Position numbers and translations under genes: made by a program. Source: Gilvimarinus gilvus (lineage in GTDB: Bacteria > Pseudomonadota > Gammaproteobacteria > Pseudomonadales > Cellvibrionaceae). Taken from it: a stretch of DNA of 64,000 bases. The stretch is taken from positions 1 to 64,000 of the forward strand of contig NZ_JAULRU010000583.1 of the NCBI RefSeq assembly GCF_030518155.1. Reading direction: 5' to 3'. Shown here one piece after another: positions 45,363 to 55,449 of this stretch (the first letter of the stretch is position 1; each line of letters begins with the position of its first letter). The notes under the pieces are model-generated. The model had not been told where the DNA came from. It saw only the letters and a list, made by a program, of their open reading frames with translations, and searched no databases.

Positions 45363-47483
45363 ATGGGTATTCGGATGTGGGTCTTGGCAGTTGTCTGTGG
45401 TTGGGGGATTGCCCTAGCTGCCATTGCCCAAACGGAGGAGCCCAAAAGCGCAGATGTTCGGCTGTTGGTCGATATCTCAGGCAGCATGAAGCAGACAGAC
45501 CCGAAGAACTTACGAGTGCCGGCGCTGGAGCTTATGGTCAACCTTTTGCCAGATCAATCGCACGCTGGAGTCTGGAGCTTTGGCCAACAGGTCAACATGC
45601 TGGTACCGTTTGCTCAAGTGGACGATGCCTGGCGCGACAGAGCAAGGCGCAATACCGCTAAAATCAACTCGGTTGGCTTGTACACCAACATAGGTGCGGC
45701 ATTGGAGAAAGCAACCGCGCTCGCCCCGCAAAACGGCAATGCCAGCTTAGTATTGCTGACCGACGGTAAGGTGGACATCGATAAAAACGCCTCACTTAAT
45801 CGGCGCGAACGCCAGCGTATTTTGTCCGAGTTGCTGCCAGACCTAAAAAGCAAAGGCTTTACCCTCCACACTATTGCCCTTTCTGAGGACGCCGATACCC
45901 AGCTGCTACAGCAATTGTCTCGCGATACCGATGGTGTTTACTCAGTGGCTAAATCGGCCGATGAGTTGATGCAGTCTTATTTATTAATGTTCGATCAAGC
46001 GGTACCGGCCAAACGTTTACCGCTCACGGGTAATCAATTTAAAGTCGACGATTCGGTGGATGAATTTACCGCACTGATTTTCCGCCAGCCCGACTCCGAG
46101 CCCACCCAGCTTATCGCTCCTAATGGCGATCGCTACAGTGCCAGTGCCTACCCAAAATCAGTGTCCTGGTATGGCGCCGACAGTTACGACTTAATGACGG
46201 TTAGCAACCCGATGGCAGGCCAGTGGCAGGTGCTAGCCGATGAAACTCCACAGAATCGCGTAACAGTGGTTAGTGACCTGGAGTTACGGGTAAATGCGTT
46301 GCCCAACAACCTGGTGGCGGGGGATGAGTTGGAGCTCCAGTTCGGGCTCTATGAGCAGGGCGAGGTGATTACCGACCCGGATTTTCTGGGATTGTTGACC
46401 GCGCACGCTGAAATTTCCCCTGTTGCTAAACCGGGTCGTTGGCAGGTGAGCCTGGCCACTGATCGTTTGCCGGCCGATGGAATATTTAGGAAAAATATTC
46501 CCAAGTTTAAGCAGCGCGGCGACTTTGATATTTCCGTGGTGGTCGATGGTAAAACGTTTGAGCGAGAGTTTAAACATCGCGTTAAAGTCGGCTCGTTATT
46601 TCAGGTGCAAATGCGTAAGCGCATAGATGGCAACAAGGTTCACTACGATATTGTGGCTGCGGGAGATCAAGATCTAATACAAACCGAGCTGAGCGCTGTG
46701 GTCGCCCATATTAAGGTGTCGGAGGGAGATAATGAGCTTGAGCCAATGCAACAAACGGAGATTGGCCGTTGGGAATTGACGGTTTCGCCCACCCAGCCGG
46801 CGCGCTATGTCATCGAACTACAAGCCAGTGGCGAGGATGTTGATGGTCAGGCGTTTGATGAGGTGCTGCCAAGTTTGTATTTTTCTTACCCTGCAGAGGG
46901 TGACCCGGTGGAAACCGAGGCCGATAAAGAACTCGAGGCATTAGAGGCATTGTTGGCCGAGGAGCAAGCCGCACTAGCGCAAGAGAAACGAGAGCCAGAG
47001 CCCAGCCTGGAGTCAGAGCCGGAAACTGAACCCGAAGCGCCTGTGCAAAAACCTGCAACGGCAACGCAAGAGGCTGTGCAGCCAGAACCTCCCGTAGAAC
47101 AGCCCAACGATGAGCCCGTGCCCGAAGAAACTGAGGGTCTAAATTGGCTGATGATTAGCGCTATTGTCGGAGGCAACTTGTTGTTGTTTGGAGTGATTTA
47201 TTTTGCCTATCGCCAGTTCAGTACCAAAGGTGTGCAGTCAGAACTGGATGAGTTCGAACAGGCTCTGCAGCAGGGCAGCGCGACCCAAAGCGCGGACACC
47301 GCCCCGGCAACGGCGGAAATGCCCGCTATGGTCGGCGATGATGACCCCTTGGCGGCACTGGATGCGCTGACTGATAGCGCTCCTTCCGAGGGCGATATGT
47401 TTCCGGTAGACGAGGCCGGCAAAACTAAGTCGGGCGAAGATTTACCTATGGACGATCTCGGTACTGATGACGATAACAAGTAA
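45363..47483 (+). CDS. VWA-domain membrane-anchored protein (TIGR03503-like)
   Basis: A 706-residue protein: signal peptide (about 1-22), von Willebrand A domain (about 30-220) with an intact MIDAS (Asp37-x-Ser39-x-Ser41 in DISGSMKQTD), beta-rich modules to about 510, an extremely acidic Glu/Pro/Gln linker (about 515-600), a single membrane helix (about 603-622) and an acidic cytoplasmic tail. The combination DISGSMKQTDP.NLR..ALEL and AGVWSFG.. resembles the gammaproteobacterial TIGR03503 family of unknown function. Overlaps the next gene by 1 nt. Confidence 0.85.
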   Translation: MGIRMWVLAVVCGWGIALAAIAQTEEPKSADVRLLVDISGSMKQTDPKNLRVPALELMVNLLPDQSHAGVWSFGQQVNMLVPFAQVDDAWRDRARRNTAKINSVGLYTNIGAALEKATALAPQNGNASLVLLTDGKVDIDKNASLNRRERQRILSELLPDLKSKGFTLHTIALSEDADTQLLQQLSRDTDGVYSVAKSADELMQSYLLMFDQAVPAKRLPLTGNQFKVDDSVDEFTALIFRQPDSEPTQLIAPNGDRYSASAYPKSVSWYGADSYDLMTVSNPMAGQWQVLADETPQNRVTVVSDLELRVNALPNNLVAGDELELQFGLYEQGEVITDPDFLGLLTAHAEISPVAKPGRWQVSLATDRLPADGIFRKNIPKFKQRGDFDISVVVDGKTFEREFKHRVKVGSLFQVQMRKRIDGNKVHYDIVAAGDQDLIQTELSAVVAHIKVSEGDNELEPMQQTEIGRWELTVSPTQPARYVIELQASGEDVDGQAFDEVLPSLYFSYPAEGDPVETEADKELEALEALLAEEQAALAQEKREPEPSLESEPETEPEAPVQKPATATQEAVQPEPPVEQPNDEPVPEETEGLNWLMISAIVGGNLLLFGVIYFAYRQFSTKGVQSELDEFEQALQQGSATQSADTAPATAEMPAMVGDDDPLAALDALTDSAPSEGDMFPVDEAGKTKSGEDLPMDDLGTDDDNK

Positions 47484-47926
47484 TGCAATTTGTTAAGCAG
47501 CCGGTTGATGCGTACCCGGCCATTACCAAGCAGTATCGACGCTGGGGTGAGCGCGCAAAATGTGGCAAGCGCGACCTTGTCTATACGTTGGCCGATGCAA
47601 AAGGGCAGTGGATTGCTGCGGCTCGGTTACTGCCGGTTGAAGGCGATACCTACTTGTTGCGAAATCTCACCGTCGCCCCCAGCTTGCGGCGCCAAGGTAT
47701 CGCTCGTTTACTGATGCAGCGAATAGTCACAGACGACTCTATTCAATCGCTGTACTGCTACGCGCTGGAATACTTGGAGGCGTTCTATTTGAGTGTGGGT
47801 TTTGCGACAAAAACACCGGAACAAGTACCCAGTGCAATAGCGCAGCCTTATCAACGCTACCGCGCGAACGGGAAATCATTTGTATTGATGGGCTTTGAAT
47901 TACCAAGAGGATTGACAGGTGTGTGA
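47483..47926 (+). CDS. GNAT family N-acetyltransferase
   Basis: A 147-residue enzyme with the acetyl-CoA-binding signature LTVAPSLRRQGIARLLMQ (motif A, R/Q-x-x-G-x-A) and a C-terminal LEAFYLSVGF strand. The substrate is unknown. Coupled to the VWA gene by a TAATG overlap and to the next gene by an 8-bp overlap. Confidence 0.9.
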   Translation: MQFVKQPVDAYPAITKQYRRWGERAKCGKRDLVYTLADAKGQWIAAARLLPVEGDTYLLRNLTVAPSLRRQGIARLLMQRIVTDDSIQSLYCYALEYLEAFYLSVGFATKTPEQVPSAIAQPYQRYRANGKSFVLMGFELPRGLTGV

Positions 47927-48704
47927 ACTGTTGGGGATGTCGGCCAATGTACCCACCGACTTATGTTTCAGTTTTACCGGCCTGTTGCACCGAGGTGGCG
48001 GTACCGGCCCGCACCGCGACGGTTGGGGTGTGGTATTTTATGAAGGCAAAGGTATTCGCGCGTTTCGCGATAGCGCGCCAAGTGTAGAGTCGGAAATTGC
48101 CAAGCTGGTCAGCCAATTCCCCATGAAAAGCTGTATTGCCATCAGTCATATTCGCGAGGCGAATGTCGGTGTTGTCAGTTTAGAAAACACACACCCGTTT
48201 GTACGCGAGCTGTGGGGGCAGAACTGGACGTTTGCGCACAATGGCCAATTGGCGAATGTCGATGACTTGCCGCTGGGGGAATTTACTCCGGTTGGCACCA
48301 CAGACAGTGAGCGCGCGTTTTGCTGGTTACTGGCGAAAATAAAGTACCGCTTTGGCGATCCGGACACTATTGCTGAAGACCGGGTTAATTACTGGCGCCA
48401 ACTTAAGCGCTGGTGCGATCATTTAAAGGATATGGGGGTGACCAATCTCTTATTCAGTGAGGGTCGATATTTATATGCTTATTGCTCCACCAAACTCACC
48501 TGGATCACTCGCAGAGCTCCTTTTGGCGAAGCACAACTGAGCGATGCCGAAATGACCGTAGATTTTGGCGAGCACACCACCTGCAACGATGTGGTCACCG
48601 TGATTGCCACAAAGCCCCTGACAAATAATGAATCCTGGACGCAGATGGAGCCTGGTGAATTTATTGTCTTTGATCAGGGCGAGGTGGCATTCAGTTTGAG
48701 TTAA
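47919..48704 (+). CDS. Class II glutamine amidotransferase (YafJ family)
   Basis: A 261-residue enzyme. Cys2 (MCELLGMSANVPTD) becomes the N-terminal nucleophile after Met removal. HRGGGTGPHRDGWGVV and HNGQLANV with TTDSERAF are typical for Ntn-type glutaminase domains of YafJ. It starts with GTG at 47919 with AAGAGG upstream and overlaps the acetyltransferase gene by 8 bp. The acceptor substrate is unknown. Confidence 0.93.
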   Translation: MCELLGMSANVPTDLCFSFTGLLHRGGGTGPHRDGWGVVFYEGKGIRAFRDSAPSVESEIAKLVSQFPMKSCIAISHIREANVGVVSLENTHPFVRELWGQNWTFAHNGQLANVDDLPLGEFTPVGTTDSERAFCWLLAKIKYRFGDPDTIAEDRVNYWRQLKRWCDHLKDMGVTNLLFSEGRYLYAYCSTKLTWITRRAPFGEAQLSDAEMTVDFGEHTTCNDVVTVIATKPLTNNESWTQMEPGEFIVFDQGEVAFSLS

Positions 48705-48755
48705 GGTGCTGTGGAGTACACTGACTAGGTTTTAATGTATGGGTCAGGAGATGTT

Positions 48756-50690
48756 ATGTGGCGAAAAGGATTATGCATTGTTGGTTCGGTACTTTTAGTG
48801 GCCTGCGGCGGTTCAGGCGGCGGCTCTGGAGAATCTATTGGCTCCTCTTCAAGCTCAAGCATTAGTTCCGTTGTTAACTCTTCCTCAAGCTCCAGCAGTA
48901 GCAGTCTGCCCGAAAGCACCACTTTCGAGATAAGTACTGTGGTGTTGGGTGATGGTGCGATTGACCCTAGTGTTGTCGAAGTGGATGCAGGCGAAGTGGC
49001 GCAGTTTACCGTATCTCCCGAGCCTGGGTTTGCAGTCGAAAGTATTTCCGGCTGTGACGGGAGCTTGCAGTCCACGGTATTTACCACGCTTGCTCTGCAA
49101 GAACCGTGTGAGCTCGCGGTCACTTTTGCTATGAAAGCGCTAGTACCGCCGGAATTATCGGTTGCGTATTTGCCGAATAACCGGTTGGAATTTACCTGGA
49201 GTACTACAGGGAATGCCTACTACCAGCTGGTCGAGCTCGACAGCGTGGGTGAGGAACACCTTATCGCTGAAAATTTAGCGGCCGATAGCACTCGCTTTGT
49301 TAAAGAAATATTAATTCCCGCTCAGTTAGGTTCAACCTATCAATTGCTGAGCTGTACTGGTCAGATGTGCGCCACATCAGAGCCAGCGCCACCGGTTGGT
49401 GATGCGGTTGCCTCTGTTCAATATTTGCAACAAGAGAAAAGGGACGAATTTTACTCGAATGGGTTTGGTCAGAACGCAAAGGTTGGGGCAGTGAGCGGAA
49501 ATATTTACACCCCTTCCTACTACATACACAATCATATTATCAGTTTTCTTCCGTCTGACTTAGTTGTATCTGCTAAAAATGACGTCAATAAACAGGAGCG
49601 AGTGCAGCGTATACCTGCTGGTTTTATCCGCGGTTTAGCAATAGATGAATCGGAACAAAATATTTTCCTCAGGGCTACCCCTGGTATCAGTTCTTGGGCT
49701 GGCGTCGTGTACCTATATTGGTATAGAAATATAGACGGCAATTGGCGTCGTTCTGAAAATCAGCTTGACTTGGATAAGCAGATAACCAGTGTCTCAGTTA
49801 GCGAAAATGGCAAGGTGTTAGCGCTGGCTGTAAAAACGGCCTATGGCAACTCTAACGAGTTTCCAGAGGTTCGGTTATACAGTGTGGGGGAAGAGTTGAC
49901 ATTTTTGACCGCTCTAAAGCCTGAAAAACTGGATTATCAGGATAAATTTGGCGCTGCTATAGATCTGTCGGCCAATGGCGATACGGTAGTGATTGGTGCT
50001 CCGGGTGAGGACAGTGCGTTGGTTAATGGTGAGCCGGCGCCACAGGATGACTCCCAAAATCAATCCGGCGCTGTTTATGTGTTTAAACGTGACGGAGACA
50101 ACTGGGTTCGGCAGACAATGCTCAAATCACCGGAGCCTCAAGGCCAGTGGTGGGACTGTTTTGCTCAAACTTGTGCTCATCGCGCGCCGCGTGATGATGC
50201 GAGTGGCGATTCTTTTGGTGCAACGGTTGCGGTCAGTGATGATGGAGGTCTTATTGCGGTCGGCGCCCCCCTGGAAAATCAAGGGCAGGGTGGTGTACAT
50301 ATTTTCCGTGCGTCGTCACCGTCGAGTTGGAGCCATCAACAAAGGTTGCAGCTCGACGACGCCGACAGCAAAATATGGAGTTCTGCTGATGAGTACACGG
50401 GTGGTGACAGCTTTGGTTATAGTTTGTCGCTTAGCGGCGAGGCCAATTACCTAGCGGTGGGTGCGCCGTATGAAGAAAGCGCCGCGACAGGTTTTCAGGG
50501 CAACTCGACCGACAACTCCAAACGCAACTCTGGGGCTGCTATGTTGTACAAGCTTCGGTCGGGGAGCTTTCAGGCTTTGGCTTATATAAAACCCACTAAC
50601 CCCGAGACGTTGTATTTTGGTCAGTCGGTTGATGTGACGGACGCCGGAACCATGATTGTTGCAGCAAAGAATGGTGTTTACGTTTATTAG
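48756..50690 (+). CDS. FG-GAP repeat outer-membrane lipoprotein with poly-serine linker
   Basis: A 644-residue protein from ATG 48756 (GGAG 5 nt upstream; an ATG 7 codons earlier is less likely). The lipobox LVAC places the acylated Cys at 17. A Ser-rich linker (about 27-55) is typical for Saccharophagus/Cellvibrio-type surface proteins. It is followed by a Gly-rich repeat-like domain with a possible disulfide (ISGCDGS..LQEPCEL) and four FG-GAP/integrin-alpha-like beta-propeller blades (DKFGAAIDLS..IGAPGED, DSFGATVAVS..VGAPLEN, DSFGYSLSLS..VGAPYEE, LYFGQSVDVT). It is probably involved in surface binding or adhesion. Substrate unknown. Confidence 0.85.
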   Translation: MWRKGLCIVGSVLLVACGGSGGGSGESIGSSSSSSISSVVNSSSSSSSSSLPESTTFEISTVVLGDGAIDPSVVEVDAGEVAQFTVSPEPGFAVESISGCDGSLQSTVFTTLALQEPCELAVTFAMKALVPPELSVAYLPNNRLEFTWSTTGNAYYQLVELDSVGEEHLIAENLAADSTRFVKEILIPAQLGSTYQLLSCTGQMCATSEPAPPVGDAVASVQYLQQEKRDEFYSNGFGQNAKVGAVSGNIYTPSYYIHNHIISFLPSDLVVSAKNDVNKQERVQRIPAGFIRGLAIDESEQNIFLRATPGISSWAGVVYLYWYRNIDGNWRRSENQLDLDKQITSVSVSENGKVLALAVKTAYGNSNEFPEVRLYSVGEELTFLTALKPEKLDYQDKFGAAIDLSANGDTVVIGAPGEDSALVNGEPAPQDDSQNQSGAVYVFKRDGDNWVRQTMLKSPEPQGQWWDCFAQTCAHRAPRDDASGDSFGATVAVSDDGGLIAVGAPLENQGQGGVHIFRASSPSSWSHQQRLQLDDADSKIWSSADEYTGGDSFGYSLSLSGEANYLAVGAPYEESAATGFQGNSTDNSKRNSGAAMLYKLRSGSFQALAYIKPTNPETLYFGQSVDVTDAGTMIVAAKNGVYVY

Positions 50691-50805
50691 TCAATTTAGA
50701 TCAATTAAATTTTCTTATCTGGCCGATATGCGAAATTGATTGGGTTGTGGCTGGGTACCTTGCTAGTATGTCATTGAAATGCTAAATGCAGTTAAGGAGA
50801 CAACA

Positions 50806-51276
50806 ATGGATATTGATATCGGTATTAACCAAGCGGATCGCAAAGAGCTTGCTGAAGGGCTGTCTCGCGTGCTCGCTGACACCTATACCCTGTACCTAAA
50901 AACACATAACTACCACTGGAATGTGACCGGGCCCATGTTCCAGACACTGCATTTGATGTTTGAGAATCAGTACACCGAGTTGGCGATTGCGGTCGATGAT
51001 CTGGCAGAACGTATTCGCTCGCTTGGCTATCCTGCCCCCGGTACGTATAAAGCCTATGCGCAACTGTCTTCCATCGAAGAGGAAGAGGGTGTACCTACGG
51101 CTAAAGACATGATTGCGAACCTTGTGGCAGGCCAGGAGGCGGTGGTAAAAACCGCACGTGCACTCTACCCAACTGTCGATAAGGCCAGTGATGAGGCGAC
51201 CGGTGATCTGCTGACCCAGCGTATTCAGCTGCACGAGAAAACCGCCTGGATGCTGCGTTCGCTACTCGAAGAGTAA
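50806..51276 (+). CDS. dps: Dps-family ferroxidase / DNA-protecting protein
   Basis: A 156-residue mini-ferritin. The start at 50806 (MDIDIGIN) has AAGGAG upstream; an earlier in-frame ATG at 50779 has none. Ferroxidase ligands at the dimer interface are His37, His49, Glu53, Asp64 and Glu68 (YHWNVTG, LHLMFE, VDDLAER). It oxidises Fe(II) with peroxide and stores iron. A TGCTAGTAT extended -10 at 50761-50769 could be its promoter. Confidence 0.95.
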   Translation: MDIDIGINQADRKELAEGLSRVLADTYTLYLKTHNYHWNVTGPMFQTLHLMFENQYTELAIAVDDLAERIRSLGYPAPGTYKAYAQLSSIEEEEGVPTAKDMIANLVAGQEAVVKTARALYPTVDKASDEATGDLLTQRIQLHEKTAWMLRSLLEE

Positions 51277-51297
51277 GTTCTACCTGCTCTTGATACC

Positions 51298-51331
51298 AGC
51301 GGCCCGGCGCGAGAGCGCCGGGCCGCTTTTT
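51298..51331 (+). terminator. Rho-independent terminator of dps
   Basis: AGCGGCCCGGCGC - GAGA - GCGCCGGGCCGCT followed by a short T-run: a perfect 13-bp G+C-rich stem 21 bp after the dps stop. Confidence 0.93.
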
Positions 51332-51402
51332 ATAGGAGCCGTTCCCACCTAATCATGCCGCCAATAACAGGGTACAATAGCGCCCCTGAAATTGGAGAAA
51401 GT

Positions 51403-54400
51403 ATGTCTGAGTTACCCATCAACCTTGAACGCCCGCTACAGCAAACCATGCTGCGTGATAGCTTTCGTCTGCAACGTAAGGCACAGGATATCCGTCAGCG
51501 CGAAAAACAGGGCAAGCCCATTGATCAAATGGTTGAGCGTTGGCAGCAGGAGTGGGAAAGCTCAAAGTCATTGGTCGACAAGCGGGCTCAGGTCGTTCCG
51601 CAAACTATTGAGTTTCCGGAGAATCTGCCGGTAAGTGGCAAGCGCGAAGAAATTGCCCAGCTGATTAATGACAATCAGGTGGTCGTGCTCGCCGGTGAGA
51701 CTGGTTCAGGCAAGACTACCCAGCTACCCAAAATTTGTTTGCAGTTAGGGCTCGGGGTGCGAGGTATGATTGGCCACACCCAGCCCCGGCGAATTGCCGC
51801 CCAGACGGTGGCCGCTCGAGTGGCTGAGGAATTGGGCTCGAACATTGGGGAAACCGTTGGCTATCAGGTGCGTTTCACCGAGCAAGCCCAGGACACCACA
51901 TTGGTCAAGGTGATGACTGATGGCATCCTGTTGGCCGAAATTCAGCAAGACCCAATGCTCAACCGCTACGATACGCTGATCATCGATGAGGCTCACGAGC
52001 GCAGTCTTAACATTGATTTTTTGCTCGGTTATCTTAAGCAGCTCCTCCCCAAACGCCCCGACTTAAAGCTTATTATCACCTCGGCCACCATCGACGTTAA
52101 TCGCTTTTCTAGTCACTTTAATGATGCCCCGGTTATAGAGGTTTCAGGGCGGACCTACCCTGTGGATGTTTGGTATCGGCCCATGATCGATAGCGACAAC
52201 GAGGATAACGACAGCCATCAGGCGATTATTGATGCGATTACCGAAATTGATCAACACGAGCGCAAAACGGGCAAAGGCCGTGGTGGCGACATATTGGTGT
52301 TTTTAAGTGGCGAGCGCGACATTCGCGAGGCCGCTAAACGGCTGCGACACGCCGATTTTCGTCACTTCGAAGTGTTGCCGTTTTATGCCCGCTTGAGCCT
52401 GGCCGAACAAAATCGTGTGTTTTCGTCCCACCGGGGGCGCCGAATTGTGCTGGCGACCAACGTGGCGGAGACCTCCATCACTGTGCCGGGCATACGTTAC
52501 GTCATTGATACGGGGGTGGCCCGCGTCAGCCGTTACAGCGTCCGCACTAAAGTGCAACGCCTACCCATAGAGCCAATATCCCAGGCCAGTGCCAATCAGC
52601 GTAAAGGTCGATGCGGCCGTGTGAGTGATGGTATTTGTGTGCGCCTATACAGTGAGGAAGATTTCTTAGGCCGCCCAGAGTTTACCGATGCTGAAATCCT
52701 GCGTACCAATCTGGCCGCGGTTATCTTACAGATGCTGCAACTAAAAATTGGTGATATTCATCGGTTTCCTTTTGTCGATGCGCCTGACTCGCGACTGATT
52801 AACGACGGCTTTAAGCTGTTGCAAGAATTGCACGCGGTTGACGGCAAGCAGCGTGTTACACGCGATGGTCGGCGCTTGGCGCAACTAAGTGTCGACCCCA
52901 CATTGGCCAGAATGCTGTTAGCGGCCAGCGATTTAGGTTCACTGGATGAAGTGATGATTGTGGTGAGCGCGCTGTCGATTCAGGACCCGCGCGAGCGCCC
53001 GGCCGAGAAACAACAAGCGGCCGATCAAATGCACAGACGTTTCTGGGATGAAAACTCAGATTTTGTGGCATACGTAAATTTGTGGCGATATTACGAAGAG
53101 CAACGCCAGGAATTGTCGCAAAACCAACTGCGCAAACTGTCTAAAAAAGAATTTTTGTCTTACCTGCGAATGCGTGAATGGCGAGACATACACCGCCAGT
53201 TAAAACTCACTGGGCAAAAATTAGGGTTGACCTTCAACAAAGAGCCGGCTGATTACACCGCCGTTCACCAGGCGATGGTAACCGGATTACTGGGTAATAT
53301 TGGTTTTCACAACGAGGGGCGCGAGTACCTTGGTGCGCGCAATCGTAAGTTTTCAATTTTCCCCGGCTCGTCGCAGAACAAGAAACGGCCCAAGTGGATG
53401 GTCGCCGCTCAGCTGATGGAGACATCGCAACTATTTGCTCACGATGTCGCCAAAGTAGAGCCAGAATGGTTGCTGGAGGCGGCTAAGCACTTGGTTAAAC
53501 GCAATCATTTTGAGCCACACTACGATGTAAAGTCTGGTCAGGTGAAGGCATTTGAGAAGGTGACACTGTACGGTTTAACCCTGGTTGAACGCCAGCGGGT
53601 AAACTACAGCCAAATTAACCCACAGGAATGCCGCGAAGTTTTTATTCGATCGGCGTTAGTGGAGGGGCGTTACCTCAAGCGCGGGCACAAACCACCGGCT
53701 TTCTTTCGCCATAATCAATCGCTGATTGAAGAGCTGGAAGCGCTGGAAGCCAAATCACGGCGACGCGATATTTTGGCTGAAGACGAAGTAGTGTTTCAGT
53801 TTTACGATGAACGTATACCTGGCGAAGTTATTAATCGTGCCGGTTTTGAGGTGTGGCGCAAGCAGATCGAACAAACCCAGGCAGACGTATTAAAGATTCC
53901 GCGTGAGCGACTTATGCAGCGCGCGGTAAATGACATCAACGAAGCGCAGTTTCCCGATGAGCTTGAGTGGCAGGGCATGCGCTTTCCACTTAGCTATCAT
54001 TTTGAACCCGGTCACGACGACGATGGTGTGACAGTCAACGTACCGGTGAGTTTGTTGCACGAGCTGCCCGAGCATCGCCTGGATTGGTTGGTGCCGGGCA
54101 TGCTGCGCGACAAATGTATTGATTTAATCAAAAGTCTGCCCAAATCCTTGCGTAAGCATTTTGTACCTGTGCCCGATGTTGTTGATAAAGCGCTCAGTGC
54201 CATGAGCGTAGACAACACCCCGTTAACCGAGGCTTTATCTTATCAATTAAAACGCCAAACCCTGATTGATGTGACTCAGGGGGACTGGCACAAGGCGTCG
54301 ATTGAAAATTTCTTTCGGTTCAACATTCGGGTGGTCGATGACCGCGGTAAGGCAATCGCTGCCAGTCGTGACTTACATGACTTGCGCGCGCGCTACAAAG

Positions 54401-55317
54401 AGAAAGTGCAAAGCAATATTCGCGACGCCGCCGATGATATGACGCGAGAAGGTATTACGCGCTGGGATTTGAATCTGCCGGAAACGGTCGAACTAAAACG
54501 CAAGGGTATCAGTATTCGGGCTTATCCCGCTCTGGTTGATAAGTCGACTTCTGCTTCTATGGAGGTGTTAGATAATCCACGCCAGGCGCACTATCAATCC
54601 TTGGCTGGGGTTAGTCGGCTAATTTTGTTGGAGTGCCGTGAAACCGTTAAGTACCTTAATAAAGAGCTGATGAAGGGTAAGGAGCTAGGCCTGACAGTGG
54701 TGCAGCTTGGCAAGCGCGATGCGGTGGTGGATGATATCTGCATGGCCGCAGCCTGCCAGCTGGGCTTGCCAGACGGAGAGCTACCGCGCAATGAAGAGGA
54801 TTTCAATACGGCGGTGGCGCGGGTTAAGCCGGATTTGGTGGAGCGAACGCAGCAGTTGGCGGATGTGTTGGTCAAATCTTTAACTCGTGTCGTCGCGATA
54901 AAAAAACAGCTTAAGCACAGCAAAAATGCGCTGGCAATGGCCTTGGCCGCTGGGGATGTCAGTCATCAGCTGGATGGCCTGTTTTACGGCAAGATGGTAT
55001 TTAATACGCCATATGAATGGTTTTGCGAGTACCCCCGCTACTTAGAGGCTATTCAAATACGTTTAGAAAAGGTTGTACTTAACGCGCAGAAGGATCGCAT
55101 ACAGATGGCGGAAGTGGAGGAATTTGAAGCGCGATTGGCGGAATATATTGATAAGCACGGTGAGTACCAATTGCATGAAAACCCGCTACTCGCTCGTTAT
55201 CGCTGGTCTTTGGAGGAATTGCGGGTTTCGCTGTTTGCTCAGACCTTAAAAACACGGTTTCCGGTATCGGGTAAGCGCCTGAATAAACTTTGGATGGAAA
55301 TTACCGGGCAAAAATAG
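51403..55317 (+). CDS. hrpA: ATP-dependent RNA helicase HrpA (DEAH box)
   Basis: A 1,304-residue protein (E. coli 1,300) from ATG 51403 (MSELPINL), with GGAGAA upstream. Motif I GETGSGKTTQLPK, motif II DEAH in IDEAHERSLN, motif III SATIDV, motif VI QRKGRCGR, then helicase-associated and OB-fold regions and the long HrpA-specific C-terminal domain. It acts in mRNA processing and rescue of stalled ribosomes. Single gene. Confidence 0.97.
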   Translation: MSELPINLERPLQQTMLRDSFRLQRKAQDIRQREKQGKPIDQMVERWQQEWESSKSLVDKRAQVVPQTIEFPENLPVSGKREEIAQLINDNQVVVLAGETGSGKTTQLPKICLQLGLGVRGMIGHTQPRRIAAQTVAARVAEELGSNIGETVGYQVRFTEQAQDTTLVKVMTDGILLAEIQQDPMLNRYDTLIIDEAHERSLNIDFLLGYLKQLLPKRPDLKLIITSATIDVNRFSSHFNDAPVIEVSGRTYPVDVWYRPMIDSDNEDNDSHQAIIDAITEIDQHERKTGKGRGGDILVFLSGERDIREAAKRLRHADFRHFEVLPFYARLSLAEQNRVFSSHRGRRIVLATNVAETSITVPGIRYVIDTGVARVSRYSVRTKVQRLPIEPISQASANQRKGRCGRVSDGICVRLYSEEDFLGRPEFTDAEILRTNLAAVILQMLQLKIGDIHRFPFVDAPDSRLINDGFKLLQELHAVDGKQRVTRDGRRLAQLSVDPTLARMLLAASDLGSLDEVMIVVSALSIQDPRERPAEKQQAADQMHRRFWDENSDFVAYVNLWRYYEEQRQELSQNQLRKLSKKEFLSYLRMREWRDIHRQLKLTGQKLGLTFNKEPADYTAVHQAMVTGLLGNIGFHNEGREYLGARNRKFSIFPGSSQNKKRPKWMVAAQLMETSQLFAHDVAKVEPEWLLEAAKHLVKRNHFEPHYDVKSGQVKAFEKVTLYGLTLVERQRVNYSQINPQECREVFIRSALVEGRYLKRGHKPPAFFRHNQSLIEELEALEAKSRRRDILAEDEVVFQFYDERIPGEVINRAGFEVWRKQIEQTQADVLKIPRERLMQRAVNDINEAQFPDELEWQGMRFPLSYHFEPGHDDDGVTVNVPVSLLHELPEHRLDWLVPGMLRDKCIDLIKSLPKSLRKHFVPVPDVVDKALSAMSVDNTPLTEALSYQLKRQTLIDVTQGDWHKASIENFFRFNIRVVDDRGKAIAASRDLHDLRARYKEKVQSNIRDAADDMTREGITRWDLNLPETVELKRKGISIRAYPALVDKSTSASMEVLDNPRQAHYQSLAGVSRLILLECRETVKYLNKELMKGKELGLTVVQLGKRDAVVDDICMAAACQLGLPDGELPRNEEDFNTAVARVKPDLVERTQQLADVLVKSLTRVVAIKKQLKHSKNALAMALAAGDVSHQLDGLFYGKMVFNTPYEWFCEYPRYLEAIQIRLEKVVLNAQKDRIQMAEVEEFEARLAEYIDKHGEYQLHENPLLARYRWSLEELRVSLFAQTLKTRFPVSGKRLNKLWMEITGQK

Positions 55318-55449
55318 GTACATTTCACACAGATTTGTGCGTTCAGTGTAACAAATCCTACATTTGATCCTCTATAGTGTGAGTGCGGCTTATACGGATC
55401 CCTTTCCTGCCGCTGCACACTCATCAAATAAATGAATGGAGATGGTCAG